This document shows positions 11,455-19,890 of a stretch of DNA of 64,000 bases, piece by piece. The position numbers were made by a program, and so were the translations under genes. The notes beneath the pieces were generated by a model that saw only the letters and a list, made by a program, of their open reading frames with translations, was not told the DNA's origin and made no database searches. How positions within the stretch are numbered: position 1 is the first letter of the stretch; each line of letters begins with the position of its first letter. This DNA is from Mangrovitalea sediminis. Lineage in GTDB: Bacteria; Pseudomonadota; Gammaproteobacteria; Pseudomonadales; Oleiphilaceae. The stretch is from positions 162,087 to 226,086 of the forward strand of contig NZ_NTLB01000002.1 of assembly GCF_002514725.1 (NCBI RefSeq). The letters are read 5' to 3'.

Positions 11455-12003
11455 ATGACGACAACGACAGAAACTCGCAAAAGCATGATGCAACAGCAGA
11501 GTCCGGTATTTATCGATTTCGAAGCCTCAAGTCTTGATCTGGTGGCCAGCTATCCCATTGAAGTGGGGTTGTGCCTGGCCGACGGTACCACTCACAGTTG
11601 GCTGATTCGTCCTCACGTACTCTGGCTCGACTGGTCGGAGAGTGCGGAGAAGATCCACCGTATTCCGCGCGAGCGCCTGATTGAAGAAGGTGTCGAAGCC
11701 AGCGATGTGGCGACGGCGCTCAATCAGCTGATTCCCGGCGTGGCCTATTGCGATGCCTGGACATTCGACAGCTTTTGGTTGCACCGCCTGTTCCGGGCCG
11801 CGCGGGTGACGCCGAGCTTCCAGCTGGAATCGGTCTCGATGATCCTCAATGCCTCGGAAGTTGCGCTCTGGCCGGATGTCCGTCGCCAGGTGATCGAGCG
11901 CCTGGACGTATCGGTACATCGCGCGGCCAACGATGCCTACATCCTTCTGGAAACCTGGAAGGACGTGGTGGCCGGCCGGCGGCGTTCCGCTTCTCCGTCC
12001 TGA
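11455..12003 (+). CDS. Putative 3'-5' exonuclease (DEDDh-like fold)
   Basis: A 182-residue soluble protein. 'PVFIDFEASSL' fits the exonuclease motif I (DxE) of the RNase T/DnaQ superfamily, and 'HRAANDAYILLE' near the C terminus fits the H-x4-D motif of the DEDDh class. Motif II is less clear ('YCDAWTFDSFWLHRLF'). Closely similar small proteins are usually annotated only as exonuclease-like. Substrate and role are unknown. ATG 11455 was taken although its ribosome-binding site is weak (GGGCAG); ATG 11485 is an alternative. Confidence 0.6.
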   Translation: MTTTTETRKSMMQQQSPVFIDFEASSLDLVASYPIEVGLCLADGTTHSWLIRPHVLWLDWSESAEKIHRIPRERLIEEGVEASDVATALNQLIPGVAYCDAWTFDSFWLHRLFRAARVTPSFQLESVSMILNASEVALWPDVRRQVIERLDVSVHRAANDAYILLETWKDVVAGRRRSASPS

Positions 12004-12100
12004 AGCACCAAACCGCCGGTTTGTGCATCTTTTTGGGCTGGCTTCGCCCATAAAAAAAGTCGCGCTCGTGGGAGAGAGGCGCGACTGGAAGGAGAGCACA

Positions 12101-12157
12101 ATGGAGTCGGTAACACCGACGAGACCGCAACGACCGTTGGCGCCGTCGCAATCATGA
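12101..12157 (+). CDS. Possible 18-residue small ORF
   Basis: An ATG with a very good ribosome-binding site (GGAAGGAG, 12088-12095, 5 nt before) opens an 18-codon frame rich in Pro, Arg, Thr and Ser that ends in TGA. A perfect GTCGCGC/GCGCGAC inverted repeat lies directly upstream. It could be a leader peptide or a chance ORF. There is no homology argument. Confidence 0.22.
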   Translation: MESVTPTRPQRPLAPSQS

Positions 12158-12239
12158 CTCGAGTATGGTCTCCGCCTGCCTAACCGTCTGTAGGTGGTTT
12201 CCGAAGGCGCCTTGAGCAGTACATTTCAGTTTTAAAGTT

Positions 12240-12454
12240 GGGTTTTACCCGATAGACTTATTCCAACGATGAGACAGGATTGTTGTTCCCGTCAGGGACA
12301 CTAAACGCGTATTCAAAAACGGCTGCATTCACGTGAAATCTGTAATCGACACGCATAAGGACCGGTTCCGAACCTGATGGCAATGACAGCCGGAAGGTTC
12401 GATGGTGGATCTTCCCGTTAAAAAACCCGGAAGATGCCACTTCCGGGTTTTTTT
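12240..12454 (+). ncRNA. Candidate small RNA ending in a strong terminator
   Basis: The segment before the terminator at 12426-12454 has no convincing coding frame, although the terminator is textbook quality. A possible start region contains GGGT-ttt-ACCC (about 12240-12250) and weak promoter-like hexamers (TTGAGC, then TAAAGT after 15 bp). A trans-acting small RNA of roughly 150-220 nt is one explanation. The start is a guess. Confidence 0.3.
12426..12454 (+). terminator. Strong intrinsic terminator (bidirectional form)
   Basis: CCCGGAAG (12426-12433) pairs perfectly with CTTCCGGG (12440-12447) across a 6-nt loop, followed by seven T (12448-12454) and preceded by six A. It can act on either strand. 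No annotated gene runs into it from either side at short distance. Confidence 0.85.
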
Positions 12455-12561
12455 ATGGGTGCTCGCCAGGAATAACACGAAGGGATGGGAGCCAGGCCGG
12501 AAACGTGTCGTCGATAACCTTGTCCACCGTGACCTGATCCCTGCATTCAGTCCATGCAGGG

Positions 12562-12596
12562 GGACTGTCGGGCCATGACTGGCCCGGCGGCAGTCC
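12562..12596. repeat. Two-level inverted repeat
   Basis: GGACTG (12562-12567) pairs with CAGTCC (12591-12596), and inside it GGGCCA (12570-12575) pairs with TGGCCC (12580-12585). It lies 40 bp before the small gene at 12637 and could be a leader hairpin or operator of that gene. Confidence 0.35.
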
Positions 12597-12636
12597 ACAG
12601 GGATTGTGCTATCAACACTCGCATAGGAGGTCATCC

Positions 12637-12915
12637 ATGAAAAGGCCGCATCGGCGTCCCAGCCAACCCCGTCCGCAAAACGGACCGCAAAAACAGGCAC
12701 CGCTACGTCAGCCTGCCTCGCTGCCTTTGCTGGAAGCCATCTGTAAGAAGCTTAACCAGCGGGTCAATCGGGATGACGAGCAGCGTGTTCTGGCACTCTA
12801 TGAGCGCGGCTGGATCTTCAAGGGCGTGTTATGCAATCTGGAAGGTGACGAGGCCCGTTATGTGCGAGCCCTGGCTGGCCGTTACAACTCCTGGATTGCC
12901 CGCCAGGTCGCCTGA
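12637..12915 (+). CDS. Small basic protein of unknown function
   Basis: 92 residues. The first 35 are rich in Arg, Pro, Gln and Lys (MKRPHRRPSQPRPQ...) and likely disordered. The rest looks helical and folded ('LPLLEAICKKLNQRVNRDDEQRVLALYERGWIFKGVL'). AGGAGG (12625-12630) stands 6 nt before the ATG, so translation is well supported. I recognise no family. The basic tail may bind nucleic acid (inference). Confidence 0.6.
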   Translation: MKRPHRRPSQPRPQNGPQKQAPLRQPASLPLLEAICKKLNQRVNRDDEQRVLALYERGWIFKGVLCNLEGDEARYVRALAGRYNSWIARQVA

Positions 12916-12943
12916 AGTTAAGCGTTCGGCATAGGGATTGTCG

Positions 12944-12983
12944 CCCGCTGGCCACTTCGTGCAGCGGGATCAGTGACGATCCC
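12944..12983. terminator. Hairpins between convergent genes
   Basis: CCCGCTG (12944-12950) pairs with CAGCGGG (12962-12968), and GGGATC/GATCCC (about 12966-12983) overlaps the stop of the receiver gene. They lie where the small gene at 12637 and the receiver gene at 13383 converge. There is no T-tract, so any termination would be weak or Rho-assisted. Confidence 0.35.
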
Positions 12984-13383
12984 GCATGTCCCGGATCAAG
13001 CTGTCATCCATGCCGTGTACCATCAAGTAGTTGTTCACGACATCCTGGATTTTTTCCTGTGAATAGGGTTTGACCACGTAGCCGTTTGCGCCGGCACTGA
13101 TGGCCTTTTGGATGCTTTCGATCGAATCGTCCGCTGTCACCAGAACAATGTGCTGGCGGGGATTGCGTCGCTTGATCTCATGCATCACTTCATGACCGTC
13201 GCGATCCGGCAGGCCAAGGTCCAGCATCACGATGCTGAAGGCTTCGCCAGCGAAGCTATCGAGAGCTGAGGCCGCATCCGGTGCTTCGGTGATGCGGGCG
13301 GCGCCGACACGAAACAGCATCTCCTTCAACATCTGCCGCATGGTGGTGTCGTCTTCAACCACCAGGACACTCAGATCTTCCAT
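12970..13383 (-). CDS. Stand-alone CheY-like response regulator
   Basis: 137 residues consisting of one receiver domain: acidic pair in 'VLVVEDDTTMRQML', phospho-acceptor D55 in 'IVMLDLGLPDRDG', conserved T in 'LVTADDS' and K in 'YVVKPYS'. There is no output domain, so it must signal by protein contact or pass phosphate on. ATG 13383 is chosen (SD GAGG); the frame opens 18 nt earlier without an SD. The membrane protein at 13481 and the hybrid kinase at 14117 lie upstream in the same direction. That kinase is an attractive but unproven partner. Confidence 0.88.
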   Translation of the reverse strand: MEDLSVLVVEDDTTMRQMLKEMLFRVGAARITEAPDAASALDSFAGEAFSIVMLDLGLPDRDGHEVMHEIKRRNPRQHIVLVTADDSIESIQKAISAGANGYVVKPYSQEKIQDVVNNYLMVHGMDDSLIRDMRDRH

Positions 13384-13480
13384 TGCACACCTCATTGTCA
13401 TTCTCTAGCCCGACGGATCTCATAGGGTTGTGCCATCGGCGTTTTATTTTGTTCCGGCTACAGCGGGCGCCGGGACCTTT

Positions 13481-14041
13481 TTATAAACCATCCTGCCGAC
13501 GCGGCAAATCCAGCGCCTCAGGCAATTCCCCGCCGGTTCGGCGCTCATCGTCTTCGTCGTCGTCCGAGGGCCTGGCGTCGGACTCACCGTTCCAGGGCCG
13601 GGTCAGGATGCTGCTCACGCTGATGGCCGTTGTGTAGAGCGAAATAGAGATGATCAGCAAAATCGGCTGCACGAAGGAGACGAAGTCCGGCACCTTGTCG
13701 CCGCCGACAATGCGGATCATCAGAATCAGCGCCGGCCCCAAGACGATAAACAGTGTCAGCGCGATGAAGAACACAATGCGTTCACGGTAGCGGTCCAGCT
13801 CGCGATCCGCAATCAGGCTGAGCACGAATTTTCCGATGGCAAGTCCGCCGAGAATGGCGGCAGCGATCGATAGATCCGGCCGTAGCAGTATGCTCTGCCC
13901 CTCACCGCTCCACAAGCGCTGCAGCGCGATTATAAGGAACGGAAACAGGACGAACAGCACGTCCGAGTATGTGCCGTACATTTGGTTGAGCGTGCGGCTT
14001 TCGCGGTTGGAGCGCTCGTTCTGGGGGCGATATTCGTTCAT
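13481..14041 (-). CDS. Four-helix membrane protein of unknown function
   Basis: 186 residues with about four transmembrane segments (near residues 28-45, 58-78, 88-108 and 122-145) and a charged, acidic C-terminal tail (about 155-186, 'DARPSDDDEDDERRTG'). I recognise no family. It lies between a hybrid histidine kinase and a lone receiver, all on the minus strand, which may mean a shared signalling role. The start has only a weak ribosome-binding site. Confidence 0.6.
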   Translation of the reverse strand: MNEYRPQNERSNRESRTLNQMYGTYSDVLFVLFPFLIIALQRLWSGEGQSILLRPDLSIAAAILGGLAIGKFVLSLIADRELDRYRERIVFFIALTLFIVLGPALILMIRIVGGDKVPDFVSFVQPILLIISISLYTTAISVSSILTRPWNGESDARPSDDDEDDERRTGGELPEALDLPRRQDGL

Positions 14042-14116
14042 GGCGGTTTATCCAGGGCTCTTGTCGTTTCTCAAAGTACCGGTATCGATACTTTCACTGT
14101 GTCGTTGTCGCTAATA

Positions 14117-17100
14117 TCAATGCATCGGTGTCGAGGAACGCCGTGCCAGGGTATGGCGAATCAGGCGTTCCAACGCTTCCAGGCATTCGTGGGCAGCTGC
14201 CCAATCGGCATTCTTCAGCGCCCTTTCCAGGTCGCCGGCCTTTTCTGTCATCAGCGGGAAGCCCATGGCGCCCGCGGTTCCCTTAATCTGGTGGGCTTCG
14301 ACCTGCAGGGCGGGCCAGTCTTCGTCGGCCAGGGCCCGTTGCATGCGGGCCTGACGTTCGGCGAGACCGTCGACGAACTGTTGGATCAGAGCCTGGATGG
14401 CATCATCCTCTTCGGCTTCCACCTCGGCGTCGGTGCGTCGTTCCAGGTGCTTACGTAGCAGTTCCAGCAATTGGCGCTGATCGATGGGCTTGTTGAGCAC
14501 GCCATCGCAGCCGGCGTCGCGCAACAGGTCGATTTCCTGCTGGTCGCCGGCGGTAAAGGCAATGATCGGTCGCATGAAACCGGTCTGGCGCAGCATCCGT
14601 GTGGCATCCGGACCGTCCATTTCCGGCATGTGGCTGTCCATCAGGATCATGTGCACCGTCGACGCCAGGGCCCTTTGCACGACTTCCTTGCCGCTGGCGA
14701 CACCAATGACGTTGAGACCGAAGCGGTGCAGCATTCGTTCCACCAGTCGCTGGTTATCTTCGTTGTCCTCGGCCACGAGAATGGTGCCGGAGAACTGTTC
14801 CGTTGCCATGCCCGTGGTTTCACTGCCGTCGTCGAGGGCCAGGTAGCGGGCCAGCGTCTCATAGAAACGGCGTTTGTCGATGGGCTTGGCGAGATAATCG
14901 CTACAGCCCGCATCGCGATAATCCTGAATGTCCTCCGACATGACATTGGCCGTGAGGGCAATGATGGGGGTGTTGACCCCGGCCTCGCGTATGGCCTCGG
15001 TTGCATCCCGTCCATTCATCACCGGCATCTGGATGTCCATCAGGATCAGGTCGAAGGTGTCGCGGGTGGCCGCCTCCAGCGCCTCAGCACCGTTGCCGAC
15101 GTGCACCACCGTGGCACCGGTGCGCGAGACCAGAAGGTCCACCAGCTTGCGGTTGACCTCGTTGTCCTCGGCGCAAAGGATGCGGCCGTGAAGACGCGGC
15201 GCTTCGATCATCGGCAACTGGCGGCGGCGCTGTGTCATCTCGGAGGCATCGCGGATGAAATGCACCTCGTCCAGCGTTCCGCTGTCGATCGTCACTTCGA
15301 ACTCGCTGCCTTCACCATAGGTGCTGTGCACCTGGATGGTGCCACCCAGCAGCTCCGCCAGGCGACGAGAGATGCTCAGGCCCAGCCCGGTGCCGCCATA
15401 CTGGCGCGCGATAGCGGCGCTGCCCTGGGCGAAGGGGTCGAAAAGGCGCGCCATCTGTTCGGGCTTCATGCCGATGCCGGTGTCGATCACGCGGGCGACG
15501 ATCTTCTCCTGATCGCGGTCGCAGCGGATCGCCACCTGAATGCTGCCCTTTTCCGTGAATTTAAGGGCGTTGCCGCAGAGGTTGATCAGTATCTGCCGGA
15601 AGCGGGTCGGGTCGGTCTGGATCGTCTCCGGCAGCGGGTAATCGCAGGTGATGGCGAAATCCAGGCCCTTTTCCCGGGCACGGGGTGCGAAGAAGGCTCG
15701 CACCTCATCCAACAACTCCGGCAGGTTGACCGTCAGGATTTCCACGTCCAGTTTGTTGGCATCGATCTTCGAGTGATCGAGGATGTCATTGATCAGGTCG
15801 AGCAGGTGACGTCCACTGCGGACGACGGTTTCCGCACTATGGCGTTTTTCCTCATCATCCAGTTCCGGGTCGAGCAGCGATTCGCCATAGCCGATGATGG
15901 CACCCAGCGGCGTGCGGATCTCGTGGCTCATATTGGCCAGGAACTGGCTCTTGGACTCGGCCGAGCTCTTGGCGATCTCCTTCTCCAGTCGCTCGTTCTC
16001 CCGCTCCTTCTCGATCTGTTCACGCTCCTTGCGTTCGGTAACGTCGACGACGGTCCCTTCCAGGTGGGAGGGGTCGCCGTTGTCGAAGTAAACGGTGCGG
16101 ATCGAGATGTTGCCCCAGCGCTGTTCGCCGCCTGCGGTGATAAACAGGGCCTCGACGCCTTTGACGGTACCGTCTGCCCGCAGCTGCTCAAGGATGTCGG
16201 CGCGTACGTCCTCGTCGGCAACGAGGGCCGCCAACGCATCGGGCACATCCCGTTGCAGGCGCTTGACGTTGCGGTAACCCAGCATATCGGCAAGAGCCGG
16301 GTTAGCGTCGATGAAGCGTCGATGGCGAGAGATCTGGAAGATGCCTTCGATGGCATTGGAGAACAGCGACCGGTAGCGTTGCAGGTTGGCGACCGCTCGC
16401 TGGTTCCACTCCAGGGCTTCACGCTGAACGGTCTTGATCCGGTCAGCGAGGGCGAAGGACAGGAGTACCACCTCACAGATAACGCCGATCTGTGGCGCAT
16501 GGGCAGTAATACTATCCAGGGGAAGATAACCAATCACAGTGATGCCATAGGCCCCAACCCCGACAAAGGTGAAAAGCCAGGCAAAGAAATAGCTCCAGGC
16601 AGAGGGGTCGTAGGCTTTCCAGGCGCGGTAGCTGACGACGATCATCAGTATCGCGAGGAAGATCGACAGGTAGACGGTCCACTTGATCGCCACGTGATAG
16701 CTGATAAAGAAGCTCAGCACCGTGCTTGCGATGACGGCATAGAGGGACAGGCGAAGGATATGGTCGAGGCCCGGGGCATGTTCCCGTGTCGAGAGGATGT
16801 CCCGCGCCATCAGTATGCCGAAGAACCAGGCAATCAGGATATCGAGGTGCAGGAAGCGTTTATCCAGGATGGCCGGTCTGGTTTCGAAGAACTGCTGCCC
16901 ATGGACCTGCTCGGTGAGCACGAAAAGCGTCACGAAAAACAGGAAGGCGACATAGAGCCAGTGCCCGCGTTCCCGCACCGAGATCGCCACGAAGAGGTTG
17001 TAGGCAAAGATGGCGATCATGGCGCCCAGGAAAATACCCTGTATCGCCTCGTCGATGGATACCTTGTGGGTGTAGGCTTCCAGCGACAGCAAACGTAACG

Positions 17101-17656
17101 GCAGGCGGAACGTATTGCGCGTGTAGATGCGCAGGTAGATGGTGGTGACCTCGTCCTTTTTCAGGTGCAGCCTGAAGGTGGGGTTGGGCACCGCCAGGTC
17201 CCGCTTGTCGATCGGCACCGAGTAGCCGGTGTGACGCTTTTCACGCAATTGCTTGCCGTCATAGAGGTAGAGGTCGGCCTCATCGACGAGCGGCAGTGCC
17301 AGTTCGAGGACCCAGTCCCGCTGGGGTTGTTCTCCACGATAGTCCAGCTCGAAGCGGATCCAATAGGCCGAGCGGGTGTAGCCGAAATTCATGACGCCCT
17401 GATGGTGCTCGACGAAGTCGTCGCCATACTTTGGGGAGCGGACCTGATCGATGTCGAGCTTGCGCGTCGGGTCCTTGAGATACCAGATACAGGACGCCAG
17501 ATCGTAACTCTGCTTTTCATCGAAAATCTGGATGGGACCGTAATGGCAACCGTCGGCGCTCACGGGTTTGGGCGCCGCCAGGGTCTGCAGGCTGAGCAGG
17601 CCAAAGGCGATCGAAAATAGCCATTGCCAGAGGGCAAGGGCCGGTTTTTGCGACAA
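14117..17656 (-). CDS. Hybrid histidine kinase, 7TMR-DISM type (7TM-PAS-HisKA-HATPase-REC-REC-HPt)
   Basis: About 1179 residues. After a signal peptide ('ALWQWLFSIAFGLLSLQTLAAP') comes a periplasmic 7TMR-DISM extracellular domain (about 35-165, beta-jelly-roll type 'GYTRSAYWIRFELDY'), then about seven TM helices (about 180-390), one PAS (about 425-545), HisKA with H578 (MSHEIRTP), HATPase, REC with D874 (LMDIQMPVMNG), REC with D1007 (LMDSHMPEMDG) and HPt with H1122 (AHQIKGTAGAMG). Family members sense extracellular ligands, often carbohydrate-like. TTG 17656 is preferred because GGGGAG lies 8 nt before it and it places the signal peptide at the N terminus. The in-frame ATG at 17746 has no ribosome-binding site and would add 30 residues. 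Confidence 0.88.
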   Translation of the reverse strand: MSQKPALALWQWLFSIAFGLLSLQTLAAPKPVSADGCHYGPIQIFDEKQSYDLASCIWYLKDPTRKLDIDQVRSPKYGDDFVEHHQGVMNFGYTRSAYWIRFELDYRGEQPQRDWVLELALPLVDEADLYLYDGKQLREKRHTGYSVPIDKRDLAVPNPTFRLHLKKDEVTTIYLRIYTRNTFRLPLRLLSLEAYTHKVSIDEAIQGIFLGAMIAIFAYNLFVAISVRERGHWLYVAFLFFVTLFVLTEQVHGQQFFETRPAILDKRFLHLDILIAWFFGILMARDILSTREHAPGLDHILRLSLYAVIASTVLSFFISYHVAIKWTVYLSIFLAILMIVVSYRAWKAYDPSAWSYFFAWLFTFVGVGAYGITVIGYLPLDSITAHAPQIGVICEVVLLSFALADRIKTVQREALEWNQRAVANLQRYRSLFSNAIEGIFQISRHRRFIDANPALADMLGYRNVKRLQRDVPDALAALVADEDVRADILEQLRADGTVKGVEALFITAGGEQRWGNISIRTVYFDNGDPSHLEGTVVDVTERKEREQIEKERENERLEKEIAKSSAESKSQFLANMSHEIRTPLGAIIGYGESLLDPELDDEEKRHSAETVVRSGRHLLDLINDILDHSKIDANKLDVEILTVNLPELLDEVRAFFAPRAREKGLDFAITCDYPLPETIQTDPTRFRQILINLCGNALKFTEKGSIQVAIRCDRDQEKIVARVIDTGIGMKPEQMARLFDPFAQGSAAIARQYGGTGLGLSISRRLAELLGGTIQVHSTYGEGSEFEVTIDSGTLDEVHFIRDASEMTQRRRQLPMIEAPRLHGRILCAEDNEVNRKLVDLLVSRTGATVVHVGNGAEALEAATRDTFDLILMDIQMPVMNGRDATEAIREAGVNTPIIALTANVMSEDIQDYRDAGCSDYLAKPIDKRRFYETLARYLALDDGSETTGMATEQFSGTILVAEDNEDNQRLVERMLHRFGLNVIGVASGKEVVQRALASTVHMILMDSHMPEMDGPDATRMLRQTGFMRPIIAFTAGDQQEIDLLRDAGCDGVLNKPIDQRQLLELLRKHLERRTDAEVEAEEDDAIQALIQQFVDGLAERQARMQRALADEDWPALQVEAHQIKGTAGAMGFPLMTEKAGDLERALKNADWAAAHECLEALERLIRHTLARRSSTPMH

Positions 17657-17858
17657 AATGTGATCTCCCCGCGGGCAAAGGGACACGCGATCCGTTATTG
17701 TTTTCCGTCCGGCCGTCGGGGTCGAGTCTGTCGGCGCCCCGATCATTGTTCAATGTCAACTGTAGTCGGTGCGCGAGATTTTGGCACACTGTTGCCTGTC
17801 ATCGCAGGTCATATGGCCGGCAAAACCGACCTTTTCGCCGATTTCCGGAGCATTTACC

Positions 17859-18938
17859 ATGGCATATGCCGCAATACAGCCAAGAGTAACGGCTGTTCGT
17901 TTGATGAAATGGATGTTGTTTTTGGGGCTGTCACTGGTTGTTAGCGCTTGTGGAAACGGTGCCACGCCGAATACCTCGACGAATGCGGCTGCCTGTGACA
18001 ATACCAAGGATCCCGCCGCTCCGGTGAACCTGAACCTGAAGACATTTGAGGTCGCGGTCGCCGACTTCCCCCACACGGACTACCTCGATTATTTCCGCGC
18101 CATTCAACCCAACAGCAGTGCTTCAGGCAATCCCGGTGACGCCCAGGCGATGGCTGATTCTATTGGGACCTTGATGCAACCCTTTATTGCATATAGCGGC
18201 ACGCCATACTCCAGCTATACCAAGGTGCGTAATCCACTGGATCTGATTGATGATCTGATCTCCACGAATGCGATTGATAATTTCAATATCGGGAGGCAGT
18301 ACATCGCGACCTGTATTGCGGCGGGAAATGCCGTCAAATACAACAACAATTCTGTTGCGTTCAGTGATATCAGCGCGGGTACGACGGACCCGAGCAAGGA
18401 CTTCTACAACAACTGGAGTTACCAGCTGTCCTGGACGACGGAGCCGGATTATGGAAAGGTGACGCGGGTTATCCTGGCTCGGCAGCTTGTCATCGATAAC
18501 ACCTCGAAGCTGCCGCAGGATATTTCACTGCAGTCGATTTACGATCAGAACACCTTCAGCGCCTCCGGATACAATGCGCCGCAGTCCAATATCTTCGGCT
18601 ATACGCTCTACAACGGCGATAGCGGTAACAGTAAGACGGTTATGAACTTTCGCCAGACCTTCGTGAAAACCAATACGGATGAGCTGGATCTGGCGACACA
18701 GGCTTCTGACACCTCTGCAAGCAATGCGGCGACATCTCCTCCGACGTTTCAGTTTGATGGAAAGGCGATTCGGTGCCTTAAGGCAACCCTGGATTATTCG
18801 GCGATGACGATGACGATTCTGACGTCCACCAATGCGCCGACAAGCACCGATCAATCCTGCTTTGCGACGACGCCAGGTGGGTCCGTTCAGAAGACGTCTT
18901 ACGCAACCGACCCCACTGCGGCAGCGAGCCGGCAATAA
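17859..18938 (+). CDS. Lipoprotein of unknown function
   Basis: 359 residues. The N terminus carries basic residues and then 'MKWMLFLGLSLVVSACGNG', a clear lipobox (VSAC); Gly at +2 predicts sorting to the outer membrane. The mature part is rich in Asn, Thr, Ser and Asp with four further cysteines and no domain I recognise. ATG 17859 is chosen because GGAG stands 8 nt before it; ATG 17904 (MKWML) is an alternative. Base composition looks less GC-rich than its neighbours, which may mean transfer. It is divergent from the hybrid kinase at 17656, separated by about 200 bp. Confidence 0.65.
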   Translation: MAYAAIQPRVTAVRLMKWMLFLGLSLVVSACGNGATPNTSTNAAACDNTKDPAAPVNLNLKTFEVAVADFPHTDYLDYFRAIQPNSSASGNPGDAQAMADSIGTLMQPFIAYSGTPYSSYTKVRNPLDLIDDLISTNAIDNFNIGRQYIATCIAAGNAVKYNNNSVAFSDISAGTTDPSKDFYNNWSYQLSWTTEPDYGKVTRVILARQLVIDNTSKLPQDISLQSIYDQNTFSASGYNAPQSNIFGYTLYNGDSGNSKTVMNFRQTFVKTNTDELDLATQASDTSASNAATSPPTFQFDGKAIRCLKATLDYSAMTMTILTSTNAPTSTDQSCFATTPGGSVQKTSYATDPTAAASRQ

Positions 18939-18950
18939 GCCGGCCCGCTG
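18922..18950. terminator. Hairpin with the stop codon in its loop
   Basis: CAGCG-a-GCCGGC (18922-18933) pairs with GCCGGC-c-CGCTG (18939-18950), 11 pairs with one mismatch. The 5-nt loop AATAA contains the TAA stop (18936-18938) of the lipoprotein gene. There is no T-tract. It may protect the 3' end of the mRNA or serve the convergent genes. Confidence 0.4.
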
Positions 18951-18993
18951 GCGTATGCGGTGATTCAGCAAATGTCGGAGAGCGGTCCGTCTG

Positions 18994-19263
18994 TCAGATG
19001 GATTCGTCCATGCCCCATCGGCGCATAAAACCGAGCTTGCGATCGATCATGCGTTCATAGGTGTCGATAATGATGGCGCTGTGCGGTGTAGGGGCCTTGC
19101 GGAGCGCGTCGATGCGCTTTTCGAGCAGCACGACTTCCCGGTGCAGCTTGGTTTGGACGTGGTCGCGAACGCTGTCGAACTGATCCAGGGCCGGAAGGCG
19201 GTAGCCGCTCCGCTGTCTCTCGTCAGGTTCTGCCAGTAATGTATCCTGATGTTGAATCAACAT
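18994..19263 (-). CDS. Small helical protein of unknown function
   Basis: 89 residues, charged and predicted mostly helical ('LDQFDSVRDHVQTKLHREVVLLEKRIDALRKAP'), with a likely short coiled coil at about 30-60 and a conserved-looking C-terminal 'DTYERMIDRKLGFMRRWGMDESI'. There is no signal peptide or membrane segment. I do not recognise a family. The start is the only ATG that gives this full length, with a modest GGGATGAG upstream. Confidence 0.55.
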   Translation of the reverse strand: MLIQHQDTLLAEPDERQRSGYRLPALDQFDSVRDHVQTKLHREVVLLEKRIDALRKAPTPHSAIIIDTYERMIDRKLGFMRRWGMDESI

Positions 19264-19521
19264 ACCATCTCATCCCTGTATATGATGCGTTATCCGGTTT
19301 TTCTTTTTTATTTGTCCGGTTACAGACCCAGCGCCAGCCCACTAAAGGTGAATGCGGGTTCATTCTCTCGCGATATTTTTGCTAACGCAAGTTTAAGAGT
19401 GAGCGATCGTTCATAAATTGTTTGTGGCCCGCCTTGCGGGCAGTTTCTGCTAAGCTCAGTGACATTGATGTTTGTCGTTTATGCCCTGAGACCTCTTATT
19501 TACCGGTGAGGATGACGCACC

Positions 19522-19863
19522 ATGACCAACGCTACCGTCGCAGATGCATTACGCGAATTCATGTCGCTGATCGAGTTGCTGGACGATGCCTACTGGGAAG
19601 CTGGTACCGTCCAGCATAAGGATACGGTTTACGACATTATCAGCATTTTCAATCAGGAGATTGCCGAGCTGAACAAGCTCAGCATTCAGGATCACCATTT
19701 TCCCTATGAGATCATCACTGAAGGCATGCGTCGGGTCGTGCCCAAGCTGGAGCGCCTGGACGAGCGTAAGGACAACATCATCCAGCGTACCCAGACGTTG
19801 ATCGATTTCCGCGAAATCCTGTCGCTGGTGATGAATATCCTGGCCGAAGAGCGCGACTACTGA
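19522..19863 (+). CDS. Small acidic protein of unknown function
   Basis: 113 residues, all-helical by appearance and acidic ('LREFMSLIELLDDAYWEAG', 'LEERKDNIIQRTQTLIDFREIL'). It has no membrane or signal segment. GAGG lies about 10 nt before the ATG. A perfect GCCCGC-ctt-GCGGGC hairpin (19427-19441) stands in the 258-bp upstream region, which also holds the palindrome CGATCG. No family is recognised. Confidence 0.6.
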   Translation: MTNATVADALREFMSLIELLDDAYWEAGTVQHKDTVYDIISIFNQEIAELNKLSIQDHHFPYEIITEGMRRVVPKLERLDERKDNIIQRTQTLIDFREILSLVMNILAEERDY

Positions 19864-19890
19864 GAGGCTTCGGCCAGGCTCCTGAGGGGG

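Larger units (their letters stand above)
12004..12636. other. Long intergenic region with hairpins and an orphan terminator
   Basis: 633 bp without a recognised gene. It holds AAACC-gcc-GGTTT just after the exonuclease gene, GTCGCGC/GCGCGAC arms (12059-12065 and 12079-12085), a tiny ORF, a clear terminator at 12426-12454 with no gene in front of it, and a two-level hairpin at 12562-12596. These are entered separately where they can be supported. Confidence 0.5.

Noticed and set aside
12036..12059. GGGC/GCCC hairpin with T before and A after, as a terminator
   Set aside because: The order of T- and A-tracts is the reverse of what an intrinsic terminator needs on either strand.
14471..17098. 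875-codon open frame on the plus strand
   Set aside because: Antisense to the hybrid kinase, whose His, Asp and HPt motifs are all on the other strand. Long antisense frames are common in GC-rich DNA, and the protein has no recognisable pattern.
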